Source: JBBQVS01 sp038211295
GTDB lineage: Bacteria; Chloroflexota; Ktedonobacteria; Ktedonobacterales; Ktedonobacteraceae
Direction: 5' to 3'
DNA: 5,192 nucleotides
Assembly: GCA_038211295.1 (NCBI GenBank)
Contig: JBBQVS010000133.1
Location: forward strand, 1 to 5,192
The notes under the pieces were generated by a model. It was given only the letters and a program-made list of their open reading frames with translations, was not told the origin of the DNA and ran no database searches. Of this stretch, positions 1 to 5,034 are shown one piece after another. Both the position numbers and the translations under genes were made by a program. How positions within the stretch are numbered: the first letter of the stretch is position 1; the number at the start of each line of letters is the position of its first letter.

Positions 1-1
1 G

Positions 2-124
2 CAGACGGGAACAGCTAAGGCTTGCACCTTAGAAAACGCTTCTGGACACATGGCCTCTCCTCCTGTCTCGAAAGAGACAACGGGCAAGTCGCGTGGCGGA
101 AAGAAGAATTCCCCTGCTTTCTAA
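2..124 (+). CDS. tnpB: TnpB-like RNA-guided nuclease, C-terminal tail only (5' partial)
   Basis: Only the final 40 residues are in the window. They start QTGTAKACTLENASGH and end GGKKNSPAF, with stop TAA at 122-124. TnpB (IS605 OrfB) proteins carry a poorly conserved, hydrophilic tail after the last RuvC motif. It often has a TG-A-ACG-like stretch and a basic, Pro-containing terminus, and this frame has that look. The stop codon falls in the loop of the transposon right-end hairpin, as in many IS1341-type copies. TnpB is an omega-RNA-guided DNA endonuclease that favours retention of its element at sites emptied by transposon excision. The catalytic RuvC residues and zinc finger would lie upstream of the window, so activity cannot be judged. 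The call rests on tail similarity plus the adjoining hairpin and TCAA end, not on a catalytic motif. Confidence 0.68.
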   Translation, partial: QTGTAKACTLENASGHMASPPVSKETTGKSRGGKKNSPAF

Positions 125-132
125 GCGGGGAA
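97..132 (-). terminator. Hairpin doubling as terminator for the minus-strand regulator gene
   Basis: Read on the minus strand, the stem TTCCCCGCTT / AGA / AAGC(A)GGGGAA starts 3 nt after the TGA stop of the regulator gene. It is followed by a pyrimidine-rich, T-containing tail (TTCTTCTTT), so it fits a moderate intrinsic terminator. It is the same hairpin as the transposon right end on the plus strand, so the insertion may have supplied the terminator. Confidence 0.5.
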
Positions 133-135
133 GTG

Positions 136-795
136 TCAAGACTTCCCTGTTTTGACGGCGGCGATGTGCGCGGCTTCGATCAACGCGGGTAGTATCTCGT
201 TGGTGATGGCCTGTATCTGGTTAAGGCTTTCAAGCCAGGGGATGTCTTGATGGTCGCGGCTTCCGCGTACTTCGGCAAGCTGCAAAACGCTCTCATCCAG
301 CAACGTGCGAAAGTACAGGAAGGCGCGTACAGCGTCGGCAACCGACACGTTTGAACTATTGGTGGTTGAGCCATATTCTGTACCAAGTTGAATAGCTTCA
401 TGGCGCAACTCGTCTTTGCGTGTGCCATCGGTGATGGCCCGAAGCAGTAATTCAAGCACGCGCCGCCCTAGAGAACGGTACGCAGTTCGCGCGTTCTCAT
501 CGAAATGTTCGTACCAGGGAAGCGTGTTGAGCGTACCATCGGTGAAGGCAAAGCGCACGCGTCCAAGCACGCTCTGAATGAGCAACTGCGCGGCGGGGTC
601 AGTCTTTGGCTCGTTGTCGTGCCGTAATCGCGCCTCAATATCCGTGCGTCGAAAGCGGCGATGTCCGCCATTGGTGCGGCGTGAGGGCAATTCATTGCGA
701 TCCGCCCACAGGCGTACCGTCGCGGGATGAATGCCAAGTAGCTCCGCCGCTTCACTCAAGCTGATCCACTCTTCCCCGGCCTGTGATGTGGACAT
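136..795 (-). CDS. One-component regulator: MerR/excisionase-type HTH plus RsbR-like helical sensor domain
   Basis: A 219-residue cytoplasmic protein. ATG at 795 is chosen over the longer 846 start because AGGAGG (801-806) lies 5 nt upstream and the alternative start falls inside the palindrome region. Residues 10-55 form a MerR/excisionase-type winged helix: LSEAAELLGIHPATVRLW is the helix-turn-helix and GGHRRF (44-48) the wing. After a short linker, residues about 68-212 are all-helical with the pattern LGTEYG...SVADAVRAFLYFR. This resembles the RsbRD N-terminal, globin-like domain of stressosome RsbR proteins, used there for sensing or dimerisation. The protein probably binds the 19-bp palindrome in its own leader, giving autoregulation. 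No effector-binding residue can be named. The stop codon and part of the last sense codon lie in the transposon right end, so the native C-terminus may have been altered by a few residues. The HTH call is firm; the RsbR-like call is moderate. Confidence 0.88.
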   Translation of the reverse strand: MSTSQAGEEWISLSEAAELLGIHPATVRLWADRNELPSRRTNGGHRRFRRTDIEARLRHDNEPKTDPAAQLLIQSVLGRVRFAFTDGTLNTLPWYEHFDENARTAYRSLGRRVLELLLRAITDGTRKDELRHEAIQLGTEYGSTTNSSNVSVADAVRAFLYFRTLLDESVLQLAEVRGSRDHQDIPWLESLNQIQAITNEILPALIEAAHIAAVKTGKS

Positions 796-823
796 GGGTT
801 CCTCCTGAGAATAAGTGGGACGC

Positions 824-842
824 ATTGTGTAACTTACACAAT
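824..842. promoter_or_regulatory. Perfect 19-bp palindromic operator candidate
   Basis: ATTGTGTAA-C-TTACACAAT has 9-bp perfect arms around one central base. It lies 29-47 nt upstream of the regulator's ATG and about 20 nt downstream of the predicted transcription start. A dimeric MerR-type regulator encoded immediately downstream is the obvious candidate ligand. A smaller related inverted repeat, GTGT-T-ACAC (898-906), overlaps the -35 of the same promoter and could be a second, weaker site. Confidence 0.62.
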
Positions 843-868
843 ACAACGCATGGCGCGTTTACCCCATG

Positions 869-897
869 ATTGTATGTAATTCGTGGCGTGGCGTCAA
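869..897 (-). promoter_or_regulatory. Sigma70-type promoter of the regulator gene
   Basis: On the minus strand TTGACG (897-892) is followed by 17 nt and TACAAT (874-869), each hexamer matching consensus at five of six positions with ideal spacing. Transcription would start near 862, giving a leader of about 67 nt that contains the palindrome and the AGGAGG site. The -35 lies 4 nt beyond the stop codon of the membrane-protein gene, so the regulator need not depend on read-through. Confidence 0.68.
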
Positions 898-900
898 GTG

Positions 901-1935
901 TTACACGACAGCACGTTGCTGCTGAAGTTGTTGTTGCTTCTGCTCGCGTTTCCGAATGCGTCGATTGAGCAGGTAGAGCAGACCAACGGCGACGAGAGCG
1001 GCGAACGTTAACCCCGATGGGTCGCGTTGCCTCTGCGTGATTTCGATGACAGGCGCAAGCAACACAAAGAACGCGAGCGCACCAGAGAGCGTTTGAACCT
1101 GATGCCGTTCTGTCCACCCGACACCATTGCTGGACATACGCAATAACACAAAGCCAACCGCGAGATCAAGCACAAGTATCAGGAGTATTGTTACCCAGAA
1201 TGGCACAAGTGTGGTCGGCAAGAGCCATGTCATCAAAAACAGCGTCAGTGTTCCCAGAAAGCCCACAAGTCCAAAGCGCAAAGGCACCGCAACGTCAGTG
1301 CTTCTGGTGACAATGATGCGACGTGGCAGAAAACGAGCCAGTAGAAACAGGAGTGCCGCGACCACCACGGTGAGCAGAGAAAGTAGTAACGCGGGTTGAT
1401 AGGGCGTCAAAAACAGGAAGCTTATGACCACACAGAATATAAACATGGCTATAAGCAGAAGCAATGTGCGGGGGCCGGCCCAGCGTTCCACGCGCCGCTT
1501 GGGAAAGAGCAACGTCACGATGAGGATGGGAATCGCGATACTGAAGACGGCATGGATGCTCAGCATTTGTACGCCCCACACCCAGTTGACGCCGAACATG
1601 CGCCCATAGGTTGCGAGCTGTCCCAGGTCTTTCCAATGTGGGTCAAACAAACTTTTGACATGTAGCCCCTCTTCGATTACACCGAAGGCCGCGCCAAGCA
1701 ATAAGAGCGTGGGCCATCCCTTGCCCCAATAGAGCGTCAGCTCGCGGACAATAATCGCGCCCCCGCCATAGAGAAAGCATAAAAAGAGCAACGTCAGTAG
1801 ATTTGAGAAGCCGCTCGGCGATGTAAAGCCTGTCAGCAACGCGCCGACGAGTGGCGCGATAAAAAAGAGAAAGGTGCCGGGCGACGGTCTTAGTAGACGT
1901 AGTAGCTGCATGAAAATTTGTAGAAAGCGTTGCAT
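901..1935 (-). CDS. Uncharacterised polytopic membrane protein, about ten TM segments
   Basis: A 344-residue integral membrane protein. ATG at 1935 is preferred because GGGAGGGAG (1950-1942) sits 6 nt upstream; a start at 1965 has no such site. Hydrophobic segments lie near residues 22-38, 44-63, 74-89, 117-143, 156-176, 180-202, 221-240, 244-265, 282-299 and 308-323. The tail (325-344) is basic and glutamine-rich (RRIRKREQKQQQLQQQ) and probably cytoplasmic. The distinctive part is residues 56-135: YGGGAIIVREL, then GVIEEGLHVKS with E88/E89, then NWVWGVQMLSIHAVFS with H128. Paired glutamates followed by an intramembrane histidine recall CPBP (Abi/CAAX-type) proteases, but the usual EExxxR and later HxxxN motifs are not clear. 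I therefore do not assign enzymatic function. A link to the downstream regulator is possible from shared direction (105-nt gap), but the regulator has its own promoter. Confidence 0.82.
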   Translation of the reverse strand: MQRFLQIFMQLLRLLRPSPGTFLFFIAPLVGALLTGFTSPSGFSNLLTLLFLCFLYGGGAIIVRELTLYWGKGWPTLLLLGAAFGVIEEGLHVKSLFDPHWKDLGQLATYGRMFGVNWVWGVQMLSIHAVFSIAIPILIVTLLFPKRRVERWAGPRTLLLLIAMFIFCVVISFLFLTPYQPALLLSLLTVVVAALLFLLARFLPRRIIVTRSTDVAVPLRFGLVGFLGTLTLFLMTWLLPTTLVPFWVTILLILVLDLAVGFVLLRMSSNGVGWTERHQVQTLSGALAFFVLLAPVIEITQRQRDPSGLTFAALVAVGLLYLLNRRIRKREQKQQQLQQQRAVV

Positions 1936-2254
1936 GGATTGCTCCCTCCCGAAACGGGATGGCATACGAAAGATTATTTTTTAATCCTATCCTGATTGAA
2001 AAAGCATACTTGTGCTGCTAAAAGTTGTACGCTTCGCTCTGCGGAAAGTTGGAAGTGCGGGTATGGTGAAGCACCGGAAGAACACCTACGACAACAATTG
2101 GGAGACGCTTCATTGTTTGGGTAACTCGTCACGTATCAACGATGCTGAAGCGAGGATACAGAGTGCTAAAAAGGTGGTGTTACGAGCATGTTTCGTGTAT
2201 ACTTTTATACAAGATACAGGCTTGCAAAGACGGTACAGGGAAGGGCAATTCTTG
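1936..2254. promoter_or_regulatory. 319-bp divergent intergenic region with candidate promoters
   Basis: No recognisable gene. For the + strand, TTGAAA (1996-2001), 17 nt and TAAAAG (2019-2024) form a weak promoter giving a leader of about 220 nt. For the minus strand, TTTTCA (2002-1997), 18 nt and AATAAT (1978-1973) could serve the membrane-protein gene. The two -35 boxes occupy the same bases, so use would be mutually exclusive. Closer to the dioxygenase, TATACT (2198-2203) is a -10-like box without a clear -35. It overlaps a small inverted repeat, GTATA-CTTT-TATAC (2197-2210). The + strand frame of the dioxygenase stays open back to a GTG at 2012, but without a ribosome binding site there. 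CCCG-AAA-CGGG (1948-1958) is a small hairpin next to the minus-strand ribosome binding site. Confidence 0.4.
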
Positions 2255-3169
2255 ATGAGCATTGATTTTTTGACATATCCACTGGTGAGTAATGGCTATA
2301 CACTTTCAACCAATCCGCAGCGTCTCGGTTGGCTCACGCAAACGGATTCATCGCTGCCAATGGAACAGTTGCGGGCGCAATATAAAGCGCAGGGCTACCT
2401 CTGGCTCAAGGGGATACTTGACCGCGATGAGGTGCTTGCGTTTCGGCGGCGTTTTTTCATGGCATTGCAGGAGACGGGCCTGCTCGCGCCTGGTAGCGAT
2501 CCCGTCGAGGGACTGTACGCTGGCAACAACGCGGCCATACAGCGCGAGAAGGCAAACAAAATATACGTAGAGTCGATGCGCTGGCCCGAATACGAGCAGT
2601 TTTGCAGGACGCCGCGCCTCTGGCAATTCTACACGGCCTTCTGGGAGGATGAGCCGTATCTGCACAAGCGCAAGCTGATTCGCTACAACGTGCCGGGGGA
2701 GAGCAATTGCACGGGAGGACATTATGATCTGATTTACCTGCGTGCCGGCACTGACCGCATCTGTAGTAGTTGGATTCCCTTTGGCGATGTGCCGATAGAG
2801 ATGGGGGGGTTGGTCTATCTCGAGGGGTCGGACACGCTCGGACGCAAGATGGAGGCCGAATTTACCGTGAAGAACGCGACTCTCTCGCCAGAGGAACGCA
2901 TTAGTGCTTACAATCAGAATATGAAGGAAAGCGGTTGGATTAGTGCCGACCTGCCCGCGCTCGCCGACCTCTTCAACGGACGCTGGCTTATCGCGAACTA
3001 TGAAGCGGGCGATATGGTGGTGCATAGCCCCTACATGCTCCATGCATCCACCGTCAATCGTGATCCGCAGGGCCGCATTCGCCTCTCAACCGATATCCGC
3101 TACCAGCGTGCCAGCGATGCGATAGACCCACGCTGGACAAAAGACTGGTCGCCAAGCGACAGCTTGTAA
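2255..3169 (+). CDS. Phytanoyl-CoA dioxygenase (PhyH) family Fe(II)/2-oxoglutarate oxygenase
   Basis: A 304-residue soluble protein. ATG at 2255 is preferred, with GGGAAGGG (2238-2245) about 9 nt upstream. A same-frame GTG at 2012 would add 81 residues with no family resemblance. The double-stranded beta-helix iron site is visible: HYD (H156, D158) is the HxD motif, AGDMVVHSPYMLHASTVNRD supplies the distal histidine (H263), and R274 or R276 in RIRLSTDIRYQ should bind the 2-oxoglutarate carboxylate. This spacing is typical of PhyH, and the length fits the bacterial family. Members hydroxylate small molecules or natural-product intermediates; the substrate cannot be read from the sequence and no biosynthetic neighbours are present. 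It appears monocistronic: the 67-bp palindrome starts at its stop codon and the next gene is on the other strand. The family call is strong; the actual reaction is unknown. Confidence 0.9.
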   Translation: MSIDFLTYPLVSNGYTLSTNPQRLGWLTQTDSSLPMEQLRAQYKAQGYLWLKGILDRDEVLAFRRRFFMALQETGLLAPGSDPVEGLYAGNNAAIQREKANKIYVESMRWPEYEQFCRTPRLWQFYTAFWEDEPYLHKRKLIRYNVPGESNCTGGHYDLIYLRAGTDRICSSWIPFGDVPIEMGGLVYLEGSDTLGRKMEAEFTVKNATLSPEERISAYNQNMKESGWISADLPALADLFNGRWLIANYEAGDMVVHSPYMLHASTVNRDPQGRIRLSTDIRYQRASDAIDPRWTKDWSPSDSL

Positions 3170-3233
3170 AATAAGAGACTGTTGGTAGACTACTATTTCT
3201 GGTATAGTAGTCTACCAACAGTCTCTTATTTTA
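3167..3233. terminator. 67-bp perfect palindrome (30-bp arms, 7-nt loop): bidirectional terminator or mini mobile repeat
   Basis: The left arm (3167-3196) and right arm (3204-3233) are exact reverse complements over 30 bp, around the loop TTCTGGT. The arms begin TAAAATAAGAGACTG and end CAGTCTCTTATTTTA, so either strand ends its stem in a T-rich run, as a bidirectional terminator would between convergent genes. The TAA stop of the dioxygenase is the first triplet of the left arm. The outermost dinucleotides are TA on both sides, so a palindromic insertion element with a TA target duplication is an alternative. Confidence 0.72.
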
Positions 3234-3457
3234 GGGTTCAGTTTTTCGGGTACCTGGCAGTACGCATGTCTCTTACCATTTCAAATCTTGTTTTTTAGCA
3301 GTTTCGTTCATGATATTTTCTTTCTAGAAGAACAGGATAGCACTTATACAATCTTCACGTAGCGTATATCACGGTATACACCTGTTAAAAGATACTGAGT
3401 CAATAGATTAAGTAGCTGCATGTGTTGTGAAGATACTATCGCAACCTCAATTTATTG
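3234..3457. other. 224-bp AT-rich spacer without a recognisable gene
   Basis: Between the convergent dioxygenase and kinase genes I see no coding frame with a ribosome binding site. Minor features are an 8-bp palindrome TTCTAGAA near 3323, an inverted repeat GTATA-TCACGG-TATAC (3364-3379), and a direct repeat AAGATACT near 3388 and 3429. No separate terminator for the kinase gene is obvious; the 67-bp palindrome about 225 nt downstream of its stop could do that job. Confidence 0.5.
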
Positions 3458-3958
3458 CTATCTATGAACGATATACGTATCGAATAGGTTCAACTCGTCA
3501 AGAGATGGTCGCTCAAAGATTGACCAATACGTGGCTAGCTGTTCCCGTGGAATAGGTACAGCACCGACTGCATTACTCGCGTTACGCATTTCTAAACGCC
3601 GAGATAATTCATCAAACGAAAGATCAAAGTAATGCATTTCGGTCTGTACTCCTAATGCAGCAGCATCTTTTCGTTTCGCATCTCTTTCTGCTCGTATCCA
3701 TAGTCCATCTTCCAAAATGACATCCTGACCATGGCTAAGTAGTTCTTTACAGAGTCTGTATAAGCGCATTTGGAGGGGATTTCTTATTGTTTCATCGAGC
3801 AAATCTATAGCAAGCTCCGCCAACCAATCATCGGTACATAGACGTATAGCACTCGACTCTTTTTCGATTTGTTTTGCTGTCGTCGTTTTGCCGGAGCCTG
3901 GTAAGCCGCAGAAAAGTACAAGCGTTGGGCGAAAAGACTTATCACGCGTAGATTGCAC
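3458..3958 (-). CDS. P-loop kinase / zeta-toxin-like ATP-binding protein
   Basis: A 166-residue soluble protein starting at GTG 3958, with AAGGAG (3970-3965) 6 nt upstream. The frame stays open to 4084, but that would run through the divergent promoter region and into the next gene's start. Walker A is GLPGSGKTT (18-26). CTDDW (41-45) is placed where related kinases bind the acceptor substrate. VILEDGLWIRAERD (80-93) is the Walker-B-like strand with a following arginine, and RRLEMRN (about 125-131) is a likely lid. This arrangement matches small P-loop kinases annotated as AAA-family ATPase, related to polynucleotide kinase, chloramphenicol phosphotransferase and zeta toxin. The phosphoryl acceptor cannot be told. 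No antitoxin-like gene adjoins it, so a toxin role is unsupported. The gene is more AT-rich than its neighbours (40-47% G+C in two 60-base lines counted, against 67% in one line of the DsbA gene), hinting at separate acquisition. Confidence 0.83.
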   Translation of the reverse strand: MQSTRDKSFRPTLVLFCGLPGSGKTTTAKQIEKESSAIRLCTDDWLAELAIDLLDETIRNPLQMRLYRLCKELLSHGQDVILEDGLWIRAERDAKRKDAAALGVQTEMHYFDLSFDELSRRLEMRNASNAVGAVPIPREQLATYWSIFERPSLDELNLFDTYIVHR

Positions 3959-3983
3959 CACAATCTCCTTCTGTATGAAAACA

Positions 3984-4011
3984 ATTGTATCACAGATTTC
4001 ATGTTTGTCCC
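3984..4011 (-). promoter_or_regulatory. Candidate promoter of the kinase gene
   Basis: On the minus strand GGGACA (4011-4006), 16 nt and TACAAT (3989-3984) with an extended TG motif (TGATACAAT) give a credible promoter starting near 3977, some 19 nt before the GTG. The -10 overlaps the palindrome ACAATTGT (3981-3988). For the divergent DsbA gene only a weak candidate is seen, TTGAAA (4012-4017) with TATGAG 20 nt further on, so its promoter is unresolved. Confidence 0.45.
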
Positions 4012-4076
4012 TTGAAACTACATCCGTTTTGTGAGAGTATGAGAAGAGAGCATATAGTTTGAAGGAGAATTTCGCG

Positions 4077-4616
4077 ATGAGCACGACACAACTTGCACAA
4101 CCCGTTGATGAGAAGCGCGATCACATTCATGGCCCCAACACCGCACCCGTCACGCTAGTAGAATATGGCGATTTCGAGTGTCCCGATTGTGGCATTGTCC
4201 ATCCGACGGTGGCGAAATTGATGGAGCGTATGGGCGATAAGCTCCGTTTCGTCTATCGCTACTATCCTCTGGTGGAGTCGCACCCACACGCGCAACACGC
4301 TGCGGAGGTCGCGGAAGCGGCGGCGGCGCAGGGCAAATTTTGGGAAATGTACAATGTTCTTTACCGTAATCAGAAACACTTGAGCGACGCGCATCTGATC
4401 GAGTACGCCAAATCGGTTGGCCTCGATATCGATAGTCTTGACCGCGCCATGAAAAACGAGACATATACGAAGCGCGTCGAGGAAGACCTGGAGAGCGGAG
4501 ACCAGAGCGGCATTGAGGGAACGCCAACGTTCTACATTAACGGCGTGTACTATGATGGCGCATACAATGTAGACGCCTTTCAAGCGGCACTGGAGCAGGC
4601 AGCACACGCGCAGTAG
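4077..4616 (+). CDS. DsbA-family thiol:disulfide oxidoreductase, no signal peptide
   Basis: A 179-residue thioredoxin-fold protein. ATG at 4077 is chosen because AAGGAG (4062-4067) lies 9 nt upstream; the TTG at 4059 precedes that site. The start DHIHGPNTAPVTLVEYGDFECPDC is the classic opening of the DsbA/thioredoxin_4 family. The active site is C35-P-D-C38. The cis-proline loop is G148-T-P150 in GTPTFYING, followed by the last strands. The helical insertion holds the conserved YYPLVESHPHAQHAAEVAEAAAAQGKFWEMYNVLY. No signal peptide or lipobox precedes the domain, so it is predicted to be cytoplasmic, unlike classical periplasmic DsbA; cytosolic relatives are thought to act in redox homeostasis or stress defence. 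It is the first gene of a probable operon with the small disordered protein, 58 nt downstream with no terminator between. All catalytic residues are present; the substrate is unknown. Confidence 0.93.
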   Translation: MSTTQLAQPVDEKRDHIHGPNTAPVTLVEYGDFECPDCGIVHPTVAKLMERMGDKLRFVYRYYPLVESHPHAQHAAEVAEAAAAQGKFWEMYNVLYRNQKHLSDAHLIEYAKSVGLDIDSLDRAMKNETYTKRVEEDLESGDQSGIEGTPTFYINGVYYDGAYNVDAFQAALEQAAHAQ

Positions 4617-4674
4617 AAGAGTATCCAAACGCGTCCCCGTGAGCGTGTTAGTAGCGAAGGGAGTGTTCTATCAC

Positions 4675-5019
4675 ATGGCAAATATAAATAGCGATGACAA
4701 ACAGGAAAAACGTTTTATCGACCCCGAAACGGGTGCGCCTGACGGCACGTCATCATCAGGGGGCGTCACTGGCGCGGGTGGTGAAGCTGGCAACCAAGCG
4801 CAGAGCAAGACAGGCAACACTGAGAAGCCGAGTACGAGCGCAGTTGACACCGGTCACAGTGAGCCAGGCGGCAACATCGGTGGTCGTAGCCCTGGCACCG
4901 CGTCCAAAACGATTGGAGATCAAGACTCCAGACAGGGACGCAACGATATGGACACGGTTGACCCCATGTCCTCGCGTGCGCCCAATTCGCTCGATAAGGT
5001 TACTCCACAGGATAGCTAG
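4675..5019 (+). CDS. Small hydrophilic, probably disordered protein of unknown function
   Basis: A 114-residue protein starting at ATG 4675, with AAGGGAG (4657-4663) 11 nt upstream, a slightly long spacing. An in-frame GTG at 4639 lacks a site. The composition is extreme: rich in Gly, Ser, Thr, Asp, Asn and Pro, with no Cys, Trp or Tyr, one Phe and one Leu. No hydrophobic core, membrane segment or signal peptide is visible. The N-terminus (MANINSDDKQEKRFIDPETG) is charged; the middle has GGVTGAGGEAGNQAQ-like low complexity. It looks intrinsically disordered, reminiscent in composition of hydrophilin or stress-type proteins, but I recognise no family motif. Its position after the DsbA gene suggests co-expression and perhaps a joint stress role, which is inference only. 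The gene ends 15 nt before the 28-bp repeat array. Confidence 0.72.
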   Translation: MANINSDDKQEKRFIDPETGAPDGTSSSGGVTGAGGEAGNQAQSKTGNTEKPSTSAVDTGHSEPGGNIGGRSPGTASKTIGDQDSRQGRNDMDTVDPMSSRAPNSLDKVTPQDS

Positions 5020-5034
5020 CACGGCGGAGAAATA

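Larger units (their letters stand above)
1..140 (+). mobile_element. Right end of an IS200/IS605-family (IS1341-group, TnpB-type) element, left part outside the window
   Basis: The window opens in the last 40 codons of a TnpB-like reading frame (stop at 122-124). This runs directly into a hairpin, TTCCCC-T-GCTT / TCT / AAGC-GGGGAA (109-132, one bulged T), followed by GTGTCAAG (133-140). A tnpB 3' end, a right-end hairpin overlapping the stop codon and a terminal TCAA is the usual arrangement for IS200/IS605 right ends. TCAA is also the right cleavage tetranucleotide of IS608. The exact boundary (139 or 140) is inferred. No transposase of the TnpA (Y1) type is visible, and the left end lies outside the window. 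Confidence 0.72.
1..160 (+). ncRNA. Putative omega-RNA (reRNA) scaffold with guide reading into flanking DNA
   Basis: In TnpB elements the guide RNA overlaps the 3' end of tnpB and the right end, and its guide segment is the host DNA just beyond the element. Three hairpins are visible here. They are CTAAGG/CCTTAG with a 6-nt loop (15-32), TGTCTC/GAGACA closed by a GNRA-type GAAA tetraloop (64-79), and the right-end stem (109-132). The guide would begin at 140 or 141 (acttccctgttttgacgg). Both limits are guesses: the 5' end may lie outside the window and the guide length is taken from known systems (about 16-20 nt). Confidence 0.42.

Noticed and set aside
15..79. tRNA-like hairpins (CTAAGG-CTTGCA-CCTTAG and TGTCTC-GAAA-GAGACA)
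   Set aside because: The loops are 6 and 4 nt rather than 7, and there is no T-loop or acceptor stem; the stretch reads as a TnpB C-terminal frame instead.
1127..1665. Plus-strand open frames within the membrane-protein gene
   Set aside because: They are antisense to a strongly hydrophobic, well-initiated coding frame and lack ribosome binding sites.
2348..3043. Long minus-strand open frame opposite the dioxygenase gene
   Set aside because: It mirrors the coding frame of a gene with clear PhyH catalytic motifs, and its translation resembles no known protein.
3458..3958. Zeta toxin of a toxin-antitoxin pair
   Set aside because: The fold fits, but no small antitoxin gene adjoins it; the next gene is divergent and encodes a DsbA-family protein.
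3959..4084. 42-residue N-terminal extension of the kinase
   Set aside because: It would overlap the ribosome binding site and start of the divergent DsbA gene, whereas GTG 3958 has AAGGAG at the right distance.
4155..4628. Minus-strand open frame across the DsbA gene
   Set aside because: It is a shadow of a gene with a CPDC active site and a cis-proline loop, and no supporting motif is seen.
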